From Glandiceps talaboti (lineage: Eukaryota; Hemichordata; Enteropneusta; Spengelidae): 64,000 bases of DNA. Below are positions 11,401 to 25,535 of this stretch, piece after piece; positions within the stretch are counted from its first letter, which is position 1; the number at the start of each line of letters is the position of its first letter. The DNA lies in assembly GCF_964340395.1 (NCBI RefSeq), contig NC_135564.1, positions 17,544,431 to 17,608,430 of the forward strand. Direction: 5' to 3'. Both the position numbers and the translations under genes were made by a program. The notes under the pieces were generated by a model. It was not told the origin of the DNA and did not search any database. It saw nothing but the letters and a program-made list of their open reading frames with translations.

Positions 11401-14400
11401 TAAAAACTACTGAGATTTTTTAAATCCAAATCTCACCCTAATAAGATGATGTGAAATTCCAATCTCATTTACAGCAATTCTATTTTTTTCTTTTGAAAAA
11501 TAAATACGTGGATATATACATGGATGTATGTACTTAATATTCAGTAGCATGGATGTAGTCATGTCTCTACATGCTGACATAGGGCCAGAAAAATTTGCAG
11601 AAATTCAGTTGTCTTCAAAGGTGTCTTTACAGTAAAGATGCTATTGTAGTTACCCCTACACACATTGCATCATGCACTATTACATAAGACTTGGTATCAC
11701 AGACAACAGTCAGCAAAATATTTGCAAACATGTGCAGCATACTACTGTATACAATAGGTCTATACAAGTAGGTGTTACCCACACATGTGGAAGTAAAGGG
11801 GAGACAGGTGGTTAATACTGATTTCAAAGTGTCTGTCGTTTGTGATGCATTTGAATGAAATATAGATCAAACATTTTGTGATTACATACTGTTCTTGCAA
11901 GAAAGTGACTAAAAATATACTGTAGTTCAGTACTCTAAATTTGTTTACTTTTCAATGAGTTGATAATTTGAACATTTTAGTCATGATTAAGTGCTAAAAT
12001 GTGTTCATGTTCAATCTCGTTGATTCAGTGCAGAACAGGCACAAATCTGGAACTATTTCACAACAAACTGATGTGTTTGTTATTAGACAGAGCTCATTCA
12101 CAGTTCAGATCAGTTCAGTTCAGATCAGCTTGATTGACGGGACTAGTAATCCTTTCGATTCTAAGCATCGATCCCTCTGGTTCTTTGTCTAGTTATCATA
12201 ATTGTTCTTAAATGTGGTTTACAGATGTTGATGATATGACATTGGCAGTTAGTTTGTAGTCTGGATGCCAGCATGGTGTCTAAACCGTAACAATACCACA
12301 TAGGGACTAGACTAGGTAGTTTGTTCCATTCATTGGTCAACGACTCTGTTGGTGAAAACATGCTTCTATAGTTTTACCATAGACCATACACTAAGGCTCA
12401 GTATGGTTTTACATATCTATATAATTTGTGATGATGTCCTCTTGTTGATTTTGATGTCCTGGTATCTAAAATTTAGCTGTTTTCAATGCATCAGTGTTAC
12501 TAACAATTTTAAAGACTTGCGTCATGTCTTCTCTGTTTCTTCTTTTGCTCAGTTATGTCATAGTTATAGCTATTTCAGACTGTCACAAGATACTGTAATA
12601 ACATATTGGGAAGGACACATGTCAGATTAGTGTCTACTCATTGTAGATCATACAAATCAGGGTTATACTTGGGAGCCTAATTAACTCAACACAACCTAAC
12701 CATACCTTTCTAGCTTTAAGACAAATGTGTAATCTATTTTTTACGTGACAGTCAGCCGACTTCTGTATTCTTCCCAGTTGGAATTATAGCATGTTGAACT
12801 GTAAAATGCCTCAAACGATAGATAAGTAAATGTCAAGAGTTAAACATTGCTACTGTAGTGTATGATCCAGCTTTAGATAGAAATGAATACCTAGAAAACT
12901 GATGATGCTGTTGCCATGGACTCTGTAGGATATGATGGGATATGGCAAAACTGCTGATAACCTGTAATCTGGTAGCTACATTTGTAGCTTGTAGCCGGTC
13001 TTGTAGTGTGATGTCAACACAAGATGTTCATGACTCATGGAGAGACTGTTACTTGTCATTTGCTTGCGGTCAGGAGAATGTTCTACCATTGGTGAGTCAT
13101 GCAGTTATAATGTATGTACCTTGGGTGTTTCACCTTGTCTATGAATAACAACAGATCACCTGATCACATAGCTATCTGATATCTTGTCTTAGAGAAAAAT
13201 AGAGTGATGAAGTGAAAAAATGATCCAGAAATGGTTGTTTGAGTAGATCACTTCTTTGAATTGGGATAGTGTGTTGTGATATGTGCCATTTTGGAGCTAT
13301 TACACATGGTGTTGTTTTAGAACAAGAGTGATTGGGTAGTGTTTGTACCTTCAACCGGTATGAATAACAACAGATCACCTGATTGCATAGTTATCTCATG
13401 TCTCATCTTATTGTAAGCATAGTGATAATGATATTGTATAGATACATCTCAGTAGATGAGGTCTTTGAAGTGTATAGAGTGTGGTGATTTAAACCCCTGA
13501 TTTTGGGGCTATTTACACCGGTGTTGTTTTGGATACTTGCATTTGAAGAGTGATTCTTCATTTGGTATAAAAACAACTCTGGAGAAAAGTGTTTTTTTTA
13601 TTGTTCCTGCAATGAGAGCTAATGGTGTTTTATGAGGATCATGCAGTTTCACACCCCTATTGTGTTGACAGGATGCTGTTTTAAGATATGGTATGTTTGG
13701 CATTGGTTTATTGAAATCTGTTTATATGTCTAAATATAGGTCATACAACTGTATTTTAATGTAACTTTTCAATCCCAGACTGAAGAATAGGTTTGTTTAT
13801 ATTCAGTCCAACACTGATTTTATGGCTTTTCCAAAGGTTTTGGAATTCTAATGTCAAAAAGTTAAAATCTTGCATGATTCTCATTTGAATATGTACATGT
13901 GGTATATTTGTATGTCTTAGATATTTTGTAAAATAGTGAGGTGGAAACACAAGAAATTTGCCTATGTTTTGATAATGGAGATGGGGTGTGGATGGACGCT
14001 GGGGATAACATAAAATTAGCCCAACAAAAGGTACATAGTACAAATAATCGGCATGTTATATCTAATTTATGGTACATTTACATTGCTCTGATAATGAAGG
14101 GGGGGGGGGGGGTTGCACATGAAATTTGCATAAAGAAATAAATATTATTTTGTAAATCTCCATTGTTGCAAAAAATGATACAATGGAACCACAGGTCTAT
14201 ACAAAAATTAGTGTGTACCCAGAGATATAGTATCCAGACAGAATCAGTCTGTTTATCCATGGCTATACACTATGACTATGATGGAAACCTTGCTATAAAC
14301 AGACATCATGGAAATTTCCGTAAAATTATATCAACTGGTTAGCCACAACAAACACACAGCATGAGACATTACAATAAATTCAATTCATCATCACAGTATA

Positions 14401-17400
14401 TTGTCCTCAAGTACTGAGTGAATTCTAAAGAGAAATCACTTTTTGTACAATACTTACTTTTTTCAAAATCACTTGACTAAAAGTACTTGACTGATTAACT
14501 ATGGCTATCACTATATAGGTATCACTATACTTTCAAATTCATGTTGTGTGTTATCGTATTCATTAATTTTCAAGGATATACGTACAGTGTATTTTCAAGA
14601 GCCAATTTGCAATCTAATCTGAGCATGCTCAGTTGCAAGGGATTATGGGATTATTTGTAGTCATGGTAATTCCTAATCTGGACTGATGGAAAAGCTTCGA
14701 AGGATATCCTTCTCACAGGGGTTTGAGTAATCAAGACTAGATATTTACTGTTACAATTTGTTTACTGCAGTGATTGACTATTAACTGTATTTATTGATGG
14801 AATGATACTTTATTACCCATAGTGCACTATTCAAGATGGTCGGTTTGCTAGTTGGTTATAACCAGTTGCAGATCTCACTGTCTGTCTGTATGTGAAACAC
14901 ATCAAAATAATGTTAGCCGAAAGTTCAATACCACACTTCTGTTTACAATTATTCCTGTTGACTTTATGCATAGTGAAATTTGCAATTGCTGTATTGCAGT
15001 GGTGTACATGTAGTCTTGATATTGATACACTTGAATCTATTCTGTACATCCAGTGCACCCAAACTCATCACTCAGCCAGCCTGTCAAATTGTAATTTTTC
15101 AAACATGCCAATATTCTATACTGTATCTGTATATTTGTACTGTGTCCATTGTTTGTTGTTATGTCGCCATATGTGCTTTCTCAGTTTATACAATGTATTG
15201 GAGGTAGTGAGATGAATAAAGAAATGATGTTTAAATTTTAATATTTGTTATCATCATGAATATATGCATGTAAAGATAAATACTGCCAGACTCTTCAGTT
15301 TAAAAAATGACATCGTAAATGTCAAATTTACCCTCAGACAGATGACATCAAATGAATATTAGTATATTTAATTTCATCTGGAATTTCTTTTTTTATATTT
15401 TTGCTTTATGTGTACTGTCTGAGTTATCATACTCTTCAAAGAAAAAAAAATGACATCGTAAATGTCAAATTTATCTAAACATCTAATTCTCTAATCAATA
15501 TTTAATTTCATTTGGAATTTCTTTTAGTCATTTTTTTGCTGTCAATTTTGTGTTGATAAAAACATCCAGTGGAAAGACCTAGAACAAACGAGTTTCTGTT
15601 TGCAAGTGACTGTGAGAAGGAAATAGTATAGAATCTTTGAGTGAAAGTGGAGTTGTAATGAAGTTAAAAGTGAATTAAAAGAAATACAAATATCATGCTA
15701 TGTAAAGAAATAAAATAATTGTTGCTATTTGTGATATAATATCAAAAATGATTTGAAAAATGTGAAAGACTTTTAATAATCATGTATTTATATTTGATTA
15801 TGATTTCAGTTATAATTGTAACATATATTTCAAGGTAGATTTTAGCTTCATAGCTGAAAATAAAATTTACCAGTATTAGCAGTAAACTACATCTGACTTC
15901 TTAAAGTGAGTTTATAAACTTTTTATTCAAATGAAAATACTTGCATAAAACCTAATTTAACTACTTTAGAATAATGCTAATGTCAGTGCATGTCTTGTAT
16001 GACATTATGTACGATTACCTTCTGTTGTTAGAAAAATTGGTCGCACAGTAGGGACTTCCTCAACATTCTTACATGTATAAATGAATTACATCAGCTAAGT
16101 GTTTATAAGTTATAACTCCGATAATACCTGGTTTGTGTTCAGTCAATTTCAAGTAATGGTAAAGTATTCTTCAGTAACCAGAATATTGAGATTACCTTGA
16201 AAAGCAACAAAATTACGACTCACTTTGTTCCCCTGAGCGCTTGCACGTTCCCGCAGTAGCGGGAATCGGTGGTGAAAGGGTTAAATTAATCACGTGAAAG
16301 TACTTTTCATAATTACCTTTTACCGTTATTGATGATTGTAGTCACTCAATTTTTCATCTCAGAGAGGGTATCAAAAGTCAGTTTGTCACTTTTTTTGAGC
16401 ATGCCAGCCTGATCCTATGTTGAAGTATTTTGTAGGTTTTAATGCCCACACTTGTATGTTGGAATGTTTTTTTCCATTAGTCTTAGGTCTAAGATTGACA
16501 TAGAAGAAGATTTAGTGAAGTAAAATATCGTGATGAGATAGTAAACGGTTGATAGACTTTGAAGTGGTCTACTAACAGTGTGGTAATACAGAGTGCCATA
16601 CTAGGTAAACATGTACTGGACAGTGTTCTCCCCAGGAAATATGTACTGGACAGTGTTCTCTCCAGGATAGATTGCAAGGATGGCATGTAATTTACATCTT
16701 AATTTACATATAAATAACATGGTAATTTGCAGATTGGTTTGCACAGTGGTCAGCATATGATATGCATGTCTTCAACATTATAAGAAACTGTGACTGTTTA
16801 TTTTAACACATATACACATACATCCTAGATGGCAAGGATGGTGTGTGCACTGTGCTTTCTCTATAACAGGGAGAACACTGCTAGATATTGTCTTTCTCCA
16901 ACGTCTATGGTTTCATGATGCTCCATGATATACGAGAGTTGAGAAGGTCTAATGGTCTTCCTAGATAACCTATCGGTAATAGATGAGACGATTTTACTAG
17001 TATGATGGTTTTGTATTGTACTTATTGCTGGCTGAGTATCCTTTTCTTTACAAAATTGAGCACTTTGAAAGTTTGAAACATGTAATTTAATGGGTATATG
17101 TTGTAAGTTGGTAAATGCTGAAAGTGAAACTTGTTCCACACAACAAGTTCCAAGGTTCTTAGGTTCAAGGTTCATAGCTCATTTCAATGTTCTTACATAT
17201 ACCATTGCATCATACTATAGCCATCACAGTGATAATAGTTTATGGAAGAATGTGGATAGGTGTGTCTGTGCAGTAACTAAGTTAATGAATGCTATAGATG
17301 AACAGTCCATTTACATGGAGGGTATCCACTTTATTCATAGATGCATATTTTAGGTATTTGCATGTCTAAGTTAAATAAGACATGTCTTCTTTGTTTGAGC

Positions 17401-20400
17401 TCAGTGTTGTGCAATTAGGTATTACATGTTTAAAATCAGTAGAGCATGAAGTGTATATTAATTGCCACTATTGTAGGTCACTCGTGACTCCCCCCTGCAT
17501 GCCTCTATCCTAGGTTCATACCAGTTGTTATTGATACCCTAGCAGATACAGTACTGCAGTGCCACAGTAGTCTTTTTGTGTGTGCAAAATTATGACCTTG
17601 TGTGGAGTATTATTGAATTTTGTTTACATCACTGTTTTTGCCAATGACTTAGGTTGTGAAACCCTGGTTATAGCATATGGGGGGGGGGGGGGGGGGGTGT
17701 TAATGTTATCCATACTGATACTGCAGTACCAGTGCCACCACAGTCTTTTTGCAAAATATGACCTTGTTGACTGTTATTGAATTTTGTATATAACATAATT
17801 TGTGAATGTTTTGGAATCCTGGTAACAGATGGGGGGGGGGGGGAGCTGTCAGGTGACATTGTTTAGAATTCCATATTGTGCACTTTGGTTGGGAAACTGT
17901 AGGGAGTGCAGGTAGATTTTACCTATTTACTGCCCATATCAAAAACAAATTGTATATTTACATGTAATAATTTATTCATTTATTGTCTCCATTGAAAAGT
18001 GTGAAACAACTAAGCACACTTCATGTACCTAAGAATCTATGTTGCAGCATGTGGAATACCTTGTTGTGAGTGTGAGTGTGAATGTAAAGTTTCAGGTTTA
18101 TAGACACATAGATAAATAGACACTGTGAATAGAGAATATACCCCCTTAGTTGTACTTGGAATCATGGTATACACATTGTATGTCATGCTTAAAAGCACAG
18201 CTTGTCACATCTGTTCACCGGGGTAATGAACTGCAAAGAGGTCATTATATTGATGACCTAGACCAAAAGTAAGGTTGAATATAACTCACTTCCTTGTACG
18301 TTTTGCAGTGAGATTACAAATGACTGCCTATAGGATCTATGTACATGTAGCATGCTGTTATGACAGTGTTTGTGCAAAGCAGGTAGCTTCTTACCTGAGT
18401 TCTTTAGTCTCTGTACTTCAATCTCCCACCAACATTTTTCAATTTGTGTGTTAATCTGCAAGTTTTACCTTTCACCTTTCTGTTATTAGTGTTCCCCAAC
18501 TTTAGCAAAAACATTGCATGAACTGCATTTACAGGTAGCTAATGGAAATAATAATTCCAGGGTGTTGGCATGGAGTCCAAGCTAGGTATAATTTGGTGCA
18601 CACTTGATCATTTATAAATGTGCAAAGCAGCTTTTAGTTCGAAAGAAACGTTTGGCGAGAATATTAGGTAAATAATCACATGTCGAGAGAGTGAATCATG
18701 TCTAAGAGCTGAGTTCTACTTAACATGTCCATGTATGCATCACATCCAGGATGACATCACTGCAGACATGTTAATAAGGGCTGCCCTAGATATCCTCCCT
18801 TTAAAATTAAGAGGTCGCACAATACATGGTTGGTGAAAACTTATCTGAGTCCCCTAAGCTGTGTGTCCTCTAACGATAGCCAAATTTTGTGGCTGTGAGT
18901 CAAAATGAGAAAAAATGGGAGTTCTTGAGAGTCGAGGTTACCACATAGTAAGATATAGGGATCACCAAATTTTGGTGTGTCACTAGAAATTATGTGCCAG
19001 TGGTTCGTCAAATTGGCTTAGAAGGCACACTGCCTTGTAAAGTGTAAAGAAATATAATAGCTAAGAGAAATTTAGCCTCCCCCATTGTTTCCTTAAATAG
19101 TGGGAATTCTGGATGAACTTCCATTTCCTAGATATCCATTAAAATTAAGGTGGCACAATGCATGGTTGGGTCCCCTAAGTGTAAATGAATACAGCTAAGA
19201 CAAATTCAGCCTTGCAGTTGTTTCCTTGTGGGAATTCAGGAGGAACTTCTGTGTTGTAGATTCGCCCGTGAATTTAATAGCACTGTTGACTTTCTTTGTG
19301 TTTGTGCAGTAACCATCTCAGACACAGTGTCCAGTAACAGTGTTAATTCCATAGCTTTGTGAGATAGCATTGTAGTGACTCACGACTCATGTGGTTCTGA
19401 ATGTAGCAAACAAAGCTTTGGTTTAGATTGATAACATTAATGGCATTTTGTCATTATTAGATTTACTTTCACACGTTATGTAGTTATTGTGTAAAAGAAA
19501 ATACTGAGTTATTGAAATTGCACCATTAATGTGTGAAAAAAAAGGTTTTACATGCTAGTTACAAGGTAACCTTCCATTCGTTTCTAAAGTGCAGAGTTCA
19601 CCGTACCCAGAGATCTATAGAACTGAATTGTGGATTTCAACCTAAGATTTCTAGAAAACTAATAAATTTGCATAACAATGAATTGTTTTGTTATGTAAAT
19701 TGCCCAATGCCAAATATTTGATATAGTTGAGTTTGTTACCCATATGAGAAATATAAATTTTAGAATTTGTGAAGTAAAATAAAGATGGATTGGTGGGTAA
19801 TGGGTCAGAAAAATAGCCTGATGCTAGTCGAGTTTGATCCTGTTGTCAGGAGAACAGTGTTGGAGCAGTTCATGTACTTGAAACTTTGTTTTGTGTCGTT
19901 GATACGCGGCATAAAATGTCTTTTCCAGGCTGTAGAGAATGTTCCAATGTATTGACTGGTCAGTACTCTGTCAATCTGGAATGCCATCACTAAGAATCAT
20001 TTTGGAAACAAAAGTAAAAAACTTGAATTTTTCATTTCTAAAAAGGAAAAGGAAATAGTTGTGACACTCAGTATGGGTACTGCCACTGCGTATAAGGCAG
20101 TAGTGAGAAAAAGTATAAAAAGGCCTTGTTGAGAAAACAAGAAGTTGGCAGATGCTGTTTATAAGATTCCTAAGAAATTTAAATGCATTTGCTCAACATA
20201 CTGTTTTTATAGATACTACTATTACTAGCTGTATCTGTATTATTCTAAATATCAACATAACAGACACAGTGATGGATGTACATTCAATTTAATAGTGCTG
20301 AGCAATGAATAAGAGAAAAATAGGAAAACATGGAAGCCAAAGTGTGACCCATGACTTAGCTGAAATTACGAGTTAGCAAGGGACCATCTTATGTCCATTT

Positions 20401-23400
20401 AAGCTATATACTGACTTGTCATTCAGTAGTTGTACACTCTAACTCTAATCATACATCCCAGGGTCTATACATTACTATAATCAACAAGTGTTACTTTGTC
20501 TGTCTTTAATAGTGTGTGTGTTTATAGTCTACATGTAGTGATAAATAGAGCTACGTTTCCACCTGTATAGGTTGACTTAATTATCCTAAAGTGTAGAGCA
20601 ACATCTGTAGATGACGTCAATTCTTTATCTCTGAGTCTCACAAAGGCCATGGGTAATCAAACAGAAAACAGAGGCCAGGAAATTAACCACTGAGAACAAA
20701 CCAAGGCAACTGGTTTCACTGATTGTATCATCTTGTAGTTTTTTGGACATGTATCATAGACATTTTGATGAAATATTAACTTGAATTACTGTATGATATT
20801 TATATGAAATGTTATCGTCATTAGAATTCAGAAGCCAGACAATGATCATTGCTTATATGGATAGATTATATAATGTGCAGACAGTTTCATACTTGTATTA
20901 TTGCATTTTAAATTTTCTGTCAATGTATCGTCACATCGTAAATAGGCTGTACTGAAAGTTACTATCATTATACATAAAAGATACAATATTTCTGATAAAA
21001 GCTCATCTGTGCAAACTCAGTCTGAGTTCATAAATTTAACTTCATTTTGCACCAGGAAATACTAGTAGCTCACCAAAACCTTTGCCAGGTATCTACCATG
21101 GCTTCGTCAGTTAAGGGTATACCGTGGTTGATATCTGGTGAAAGCACTGGTGTGCTTCAAGTATTCCTTTGTGCAAAACAAAGTTTAAATTTATGAGCTA
21201 CAATATTTCTTATGTCATCACTTTTTAAACTGAAAGATAGCCAGTTCGAACTGAAAGTTCTGTGTCTGTCACTCAATACATTGTAAAAAGCTAAAAAAAA
21301 AATGTGTGAAAAATTTGTTATTGTACGTACAATAACCGACTATTTACACATTTATCAATCTTTTGAAATGTATTGAGTTACAAACAAGGACTTGGCATAT
21401 GTTATTTCACATTTATTTTTCAAGTAGGAAGCCAAGATAAAATTATTTATAAATTGAAAATCCAAAATAAATACCCAATCCTCATCCATATGACCACTTT
21501 AAATGTACCGTCAGCTGTCAAAGAAATACAGCAGTAAAAGTTCCTATCACCAGAGTTGGTTTTATGTTCAATATTTATGTCTCTACTATCATGATAGTTC
21601 ATTTTATTGCCAATATTTACATATGTATGTGTCACATGTTATCACATTATAAATAAAAAATGTACCGTCTGGACTGACAGATAGTAATGCCATAATACAT
21701 TTATACACAATATTTAATATGTATCATCATGCTGTAAATGAAAGATCGGATATCTAAGTTATGCCGAAAGTTAATATCACTGTATAGTTATGTACAATAT
21801 TTATATGTCATATCATTTGAAATGTATAAAATCCAGGTCGGGTCACATGATAATTAAAAGGACTGCAGATGGTTTTATGTACAATATTTATGTCATAACA
21901 TATGATAGTCAAAACACATACTCCATAGGCAGGGAGAATGGCAATAACAACATATATCTCACAGGCAGCAAAAATGACAGTCAACACACATGCCACAGCC
22001 TGGGAAAATGAGTCAACACAGTGATGGGTAATCCCATTGAATTCAAAATAGGAAGTTGCCATTCTGCTTCAACAATATTGCACTTGCGTACTTAACACCC
22101 TTCTGCCCTGCATACAACATGCAATCATGCAATATTTAAAAGGTTGAGAACTCTTTTCAATATTTCCATTGAATGAATAGTTTACACTGAACACACTTCA
22201 AAGAGCTGCATCAAAGCATACGATGAATTTTGGTTTCCATGGAAACTAATCTGCTCAGAAGCAGGTAGTATGTATACAGCACATCTTTAGTCCTACAATT
22301 TCTATGGCAAGGCATTGGTTCTCATTTAAATCTTTTGTCTGTTATTTCAAGGACTCGCTGGCTTTTTTTTCACAAGTGATGAAATGGTTCATGAAAAAAA
22401 TTTAATTGCTGTTAACTTAAGCTCTTTTTGACAAAGTTTTGTACTTTGACTAAGTTTTACAAGTGTATTAAAAGCATTATATCAAAATGGTTCTAATCTG
22501 AATAGTTTTTTGGCATTTTCTGACAAGGGTCAAAAATGTAGTAAAAGCACTATTGAATACATATGGTTGGCAGATTACGTTATATCATAGGTATAATAAT
22601 AAATAATTATGTTAATAATGTTTGTTTTTATAGAGCACTTGCCCACTTTGTGCTCAAACCGCTTTACAATTATTACCCCTGGCAAGTATCTATAGCAGCA
22701 CAATGGCCCTTTATACTTCCTCAACTCCCTGGGGAGCATACAATCCATTGCAGTCTCAGTAAAGCCCACAGGATTAAAGCATTCACATTTCAACCTCTAT
22801 CCTACCAGGTCCCTAATTATACATGTACAGCTGGGTTGACTGAGGCACAATCGTGGTTCGAACCTACAACCAAAGCTATCCAGCCAGCCCCTCTAACCAC
22901 TTGCCCATCATGACTACGCAAAATATAAATTTCAGGTATAAAAATTTAGCCATTGTAGAATCCAATATGGCTGCCAATTTTGATGTTAACTCTATGGGAA
23001 ATAAACGACTTTCATTTTCTTTGAAAGATGGTGAACTCAAAGTTTCGTTAATTATTTCAAAAGGACCAGGAACAAGCTATCATATGGTAAAGTTTGGAAA
23101 AAATTAAAGAATATTAATTGTCAGGGAAATTGGTCCCAGAAGCACAATCTGCTCGAAAGTTGAGACACACTTATTTATAACTGCCAGCATTTTTTAGCGT
23201 ATTCCTTTTCCCATGTGAACATCTATGAATACATTGCAGATCAGGGTAATTGAGAAAATCTACAAGATGGAAAATCTAAATCATGCTTTGAGATGATATC
23301 GTACATAAGACAGATAATAAGACTTCCTAGTAAATTTACATCAGGTAATCTTTTGACTGTATACATGTAATGTTTTCTTTGCAATTGCTAGACCAGATCT

Positions 23401-25462
23401 ATACTGGAACTCTTTTTCTTTGACTATATTCATCAGGAATAATCTTCCCACTGACAAAATTCAGTCAAAATCATTATTATATATTAAATTCTTAAAGAAA
23501 TGTGCTACACTTACATGTATGTCTCAGTGCATTGTACAACAAACTAAAAAAAAAATGAAAACAAGACAGTGAACCACTGGAAATCCATTTATAAACACAT
23601 GTAAATAATCGGTTTAAAACTGTGATCAGTTCTCATACGTATTAAATCTTTCTGACCTCAGTATACATGTCTGTGTCCATTGTGGAATAATACTCAGACT
23701 GATGGGGAGCCACATGACTGAAGTAAAAGAAATATAAATGTTGTTGGCTTTCTATTACTCTGTCAAACATAGAATGAAACACTACTACAATGTTATGAAT
23801 TTCATTTCTTGTGTGTTAAACATTATGGCTATACAACCTGGTGAGGTCAGGATCAACATAACTGAAGTATGAGGAGGAAGAAGAAATAATTATATAACAG
23901 TTGTTGGCCTTCCACTGCACTATCAAACATAGAATGAATGTGTTGCAGTGTGCCCTCTAAGCCAATTTGACGCCCCACCGATGCACAATTTCCAGTGAAG
24001 CACCAAAATTTGGTGTTCCCCTATCTCATACTATGTGGTGACTCGCAAGAAATCCCAGTTTTTCTCATTTTGACTCACAACAACAAAATGTGGCTATACA
24101 TAATTAGAGAGCACACTGATGTGTTGTAATTAATATACTACACATTTCATTACAATGGCTATACAACCTACATTAAATGAATTCTGATCCTCAGTACCTG
24201 TGTTAATAATAGTATTTTACCTAGCACTACAGAGTCAAAATAGAACAAGGAAGTTGACATAGTCTGTAATACATGTACAGATAGTAATACATGTGTGTAA
24301 CATGTGGAGCAAAGTCAGTGTTAACCAAGAAATTGAATGGTCATTATTTTGATAACGTGTCTAGATGGCAAAATTCTGGTAAGGAGAATTGAAATTGCTC
24401 AGGAATAAAACATATCAGTGATAATATATGTATAGTGTTAAATCATTTAGTGGTCATGTATCCACACATAAGTTGTTGAAGTATGAGTAAAAACAAGATA
24501 AATATTATATATGTGTCTAAAAAATTCTTGAGATAATATTACTGCAGTAGCTTGAAAAAAATGAATAAAACACATATACAGGAGACAGTGTGTTGAATAC
24601 ACACACATGATAATATAATTTAATTGATTTTATACATATGTTACATTACTATAATTGTAGTGTTATTTCTGTAAACAACAGACCAATTAAACACAAAATT
24701 AAAGATATGATCATAATGACTATGATAGCATCTTAATTTAAATATGGTTTTTAGAATCCAGTCATGGAGATGATTTCTGATAAAATTTTTACTAATTAAT
24801 GGTCACGAACTTAAAAGATTTTGTGTCAAAAAAAATTCCTTATCACATCAACCATATACTGCATATAGCCTTACAGTGCCCTTGTGATTCCAGACAGGAA
24901 AAGTATACCCAAGGGTTTTAACATGATTATTACACACTCACTGTAATTTTAATATGTGTATGCAGGTTTAATTTAGCAGGAGTGCTATGTATATGTCATT
25001 GGGTTATTGAATTACTTTGTTGATTTCTTTTAGCTTAGAATGCATACAAGATAGTATTTCTAATTTTTGAAAGTGTGAATAGATGTGAGAGGTTTGTGTA
25101 ATTTCCCCATATTTTTAGTTGGTAAAAACCATAGTTCTCATCATACTAGATAGGGTGACTGGTAAAATACATGATGTCAGTGGAAAAGATTGTTTAGAGT
25201 AGAAACTAATTGTATGTATTTCAGTCAACTCTTTTTTGTTCAAGGTGTCAGTAGATAAGATCGCTAATCTGATTTAGAATCTCCCTAGGAAGAAGTGCTG
25301 AACTTGGAACAAAAGCATCATAAACAATCTACAATATGAGATAGAGAAGGAATGTAATTTAGATTAGATCTAGCCAATTTCTGCAGATTTTAACCAGATT
25401 TCTCTTGAACTTCTTTAGAATGACTGGAAGACGTTGGTAGAATTTAACACTTTCACCCCTCC

Positions 25463-25535
<73 letters not shown>

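Noticed and set aside
22855-22910. A functional tRNA gene
   Set aside because: A and B boxes are present, but the acceptor and anticodon stems do not form a complete cloverleaf by eye, and the sequence runs on into a SINE body.
22563-22913. 116-codon plus-strand frame
   Set aside because: It is the antisense of a tRNA-derived SINE.
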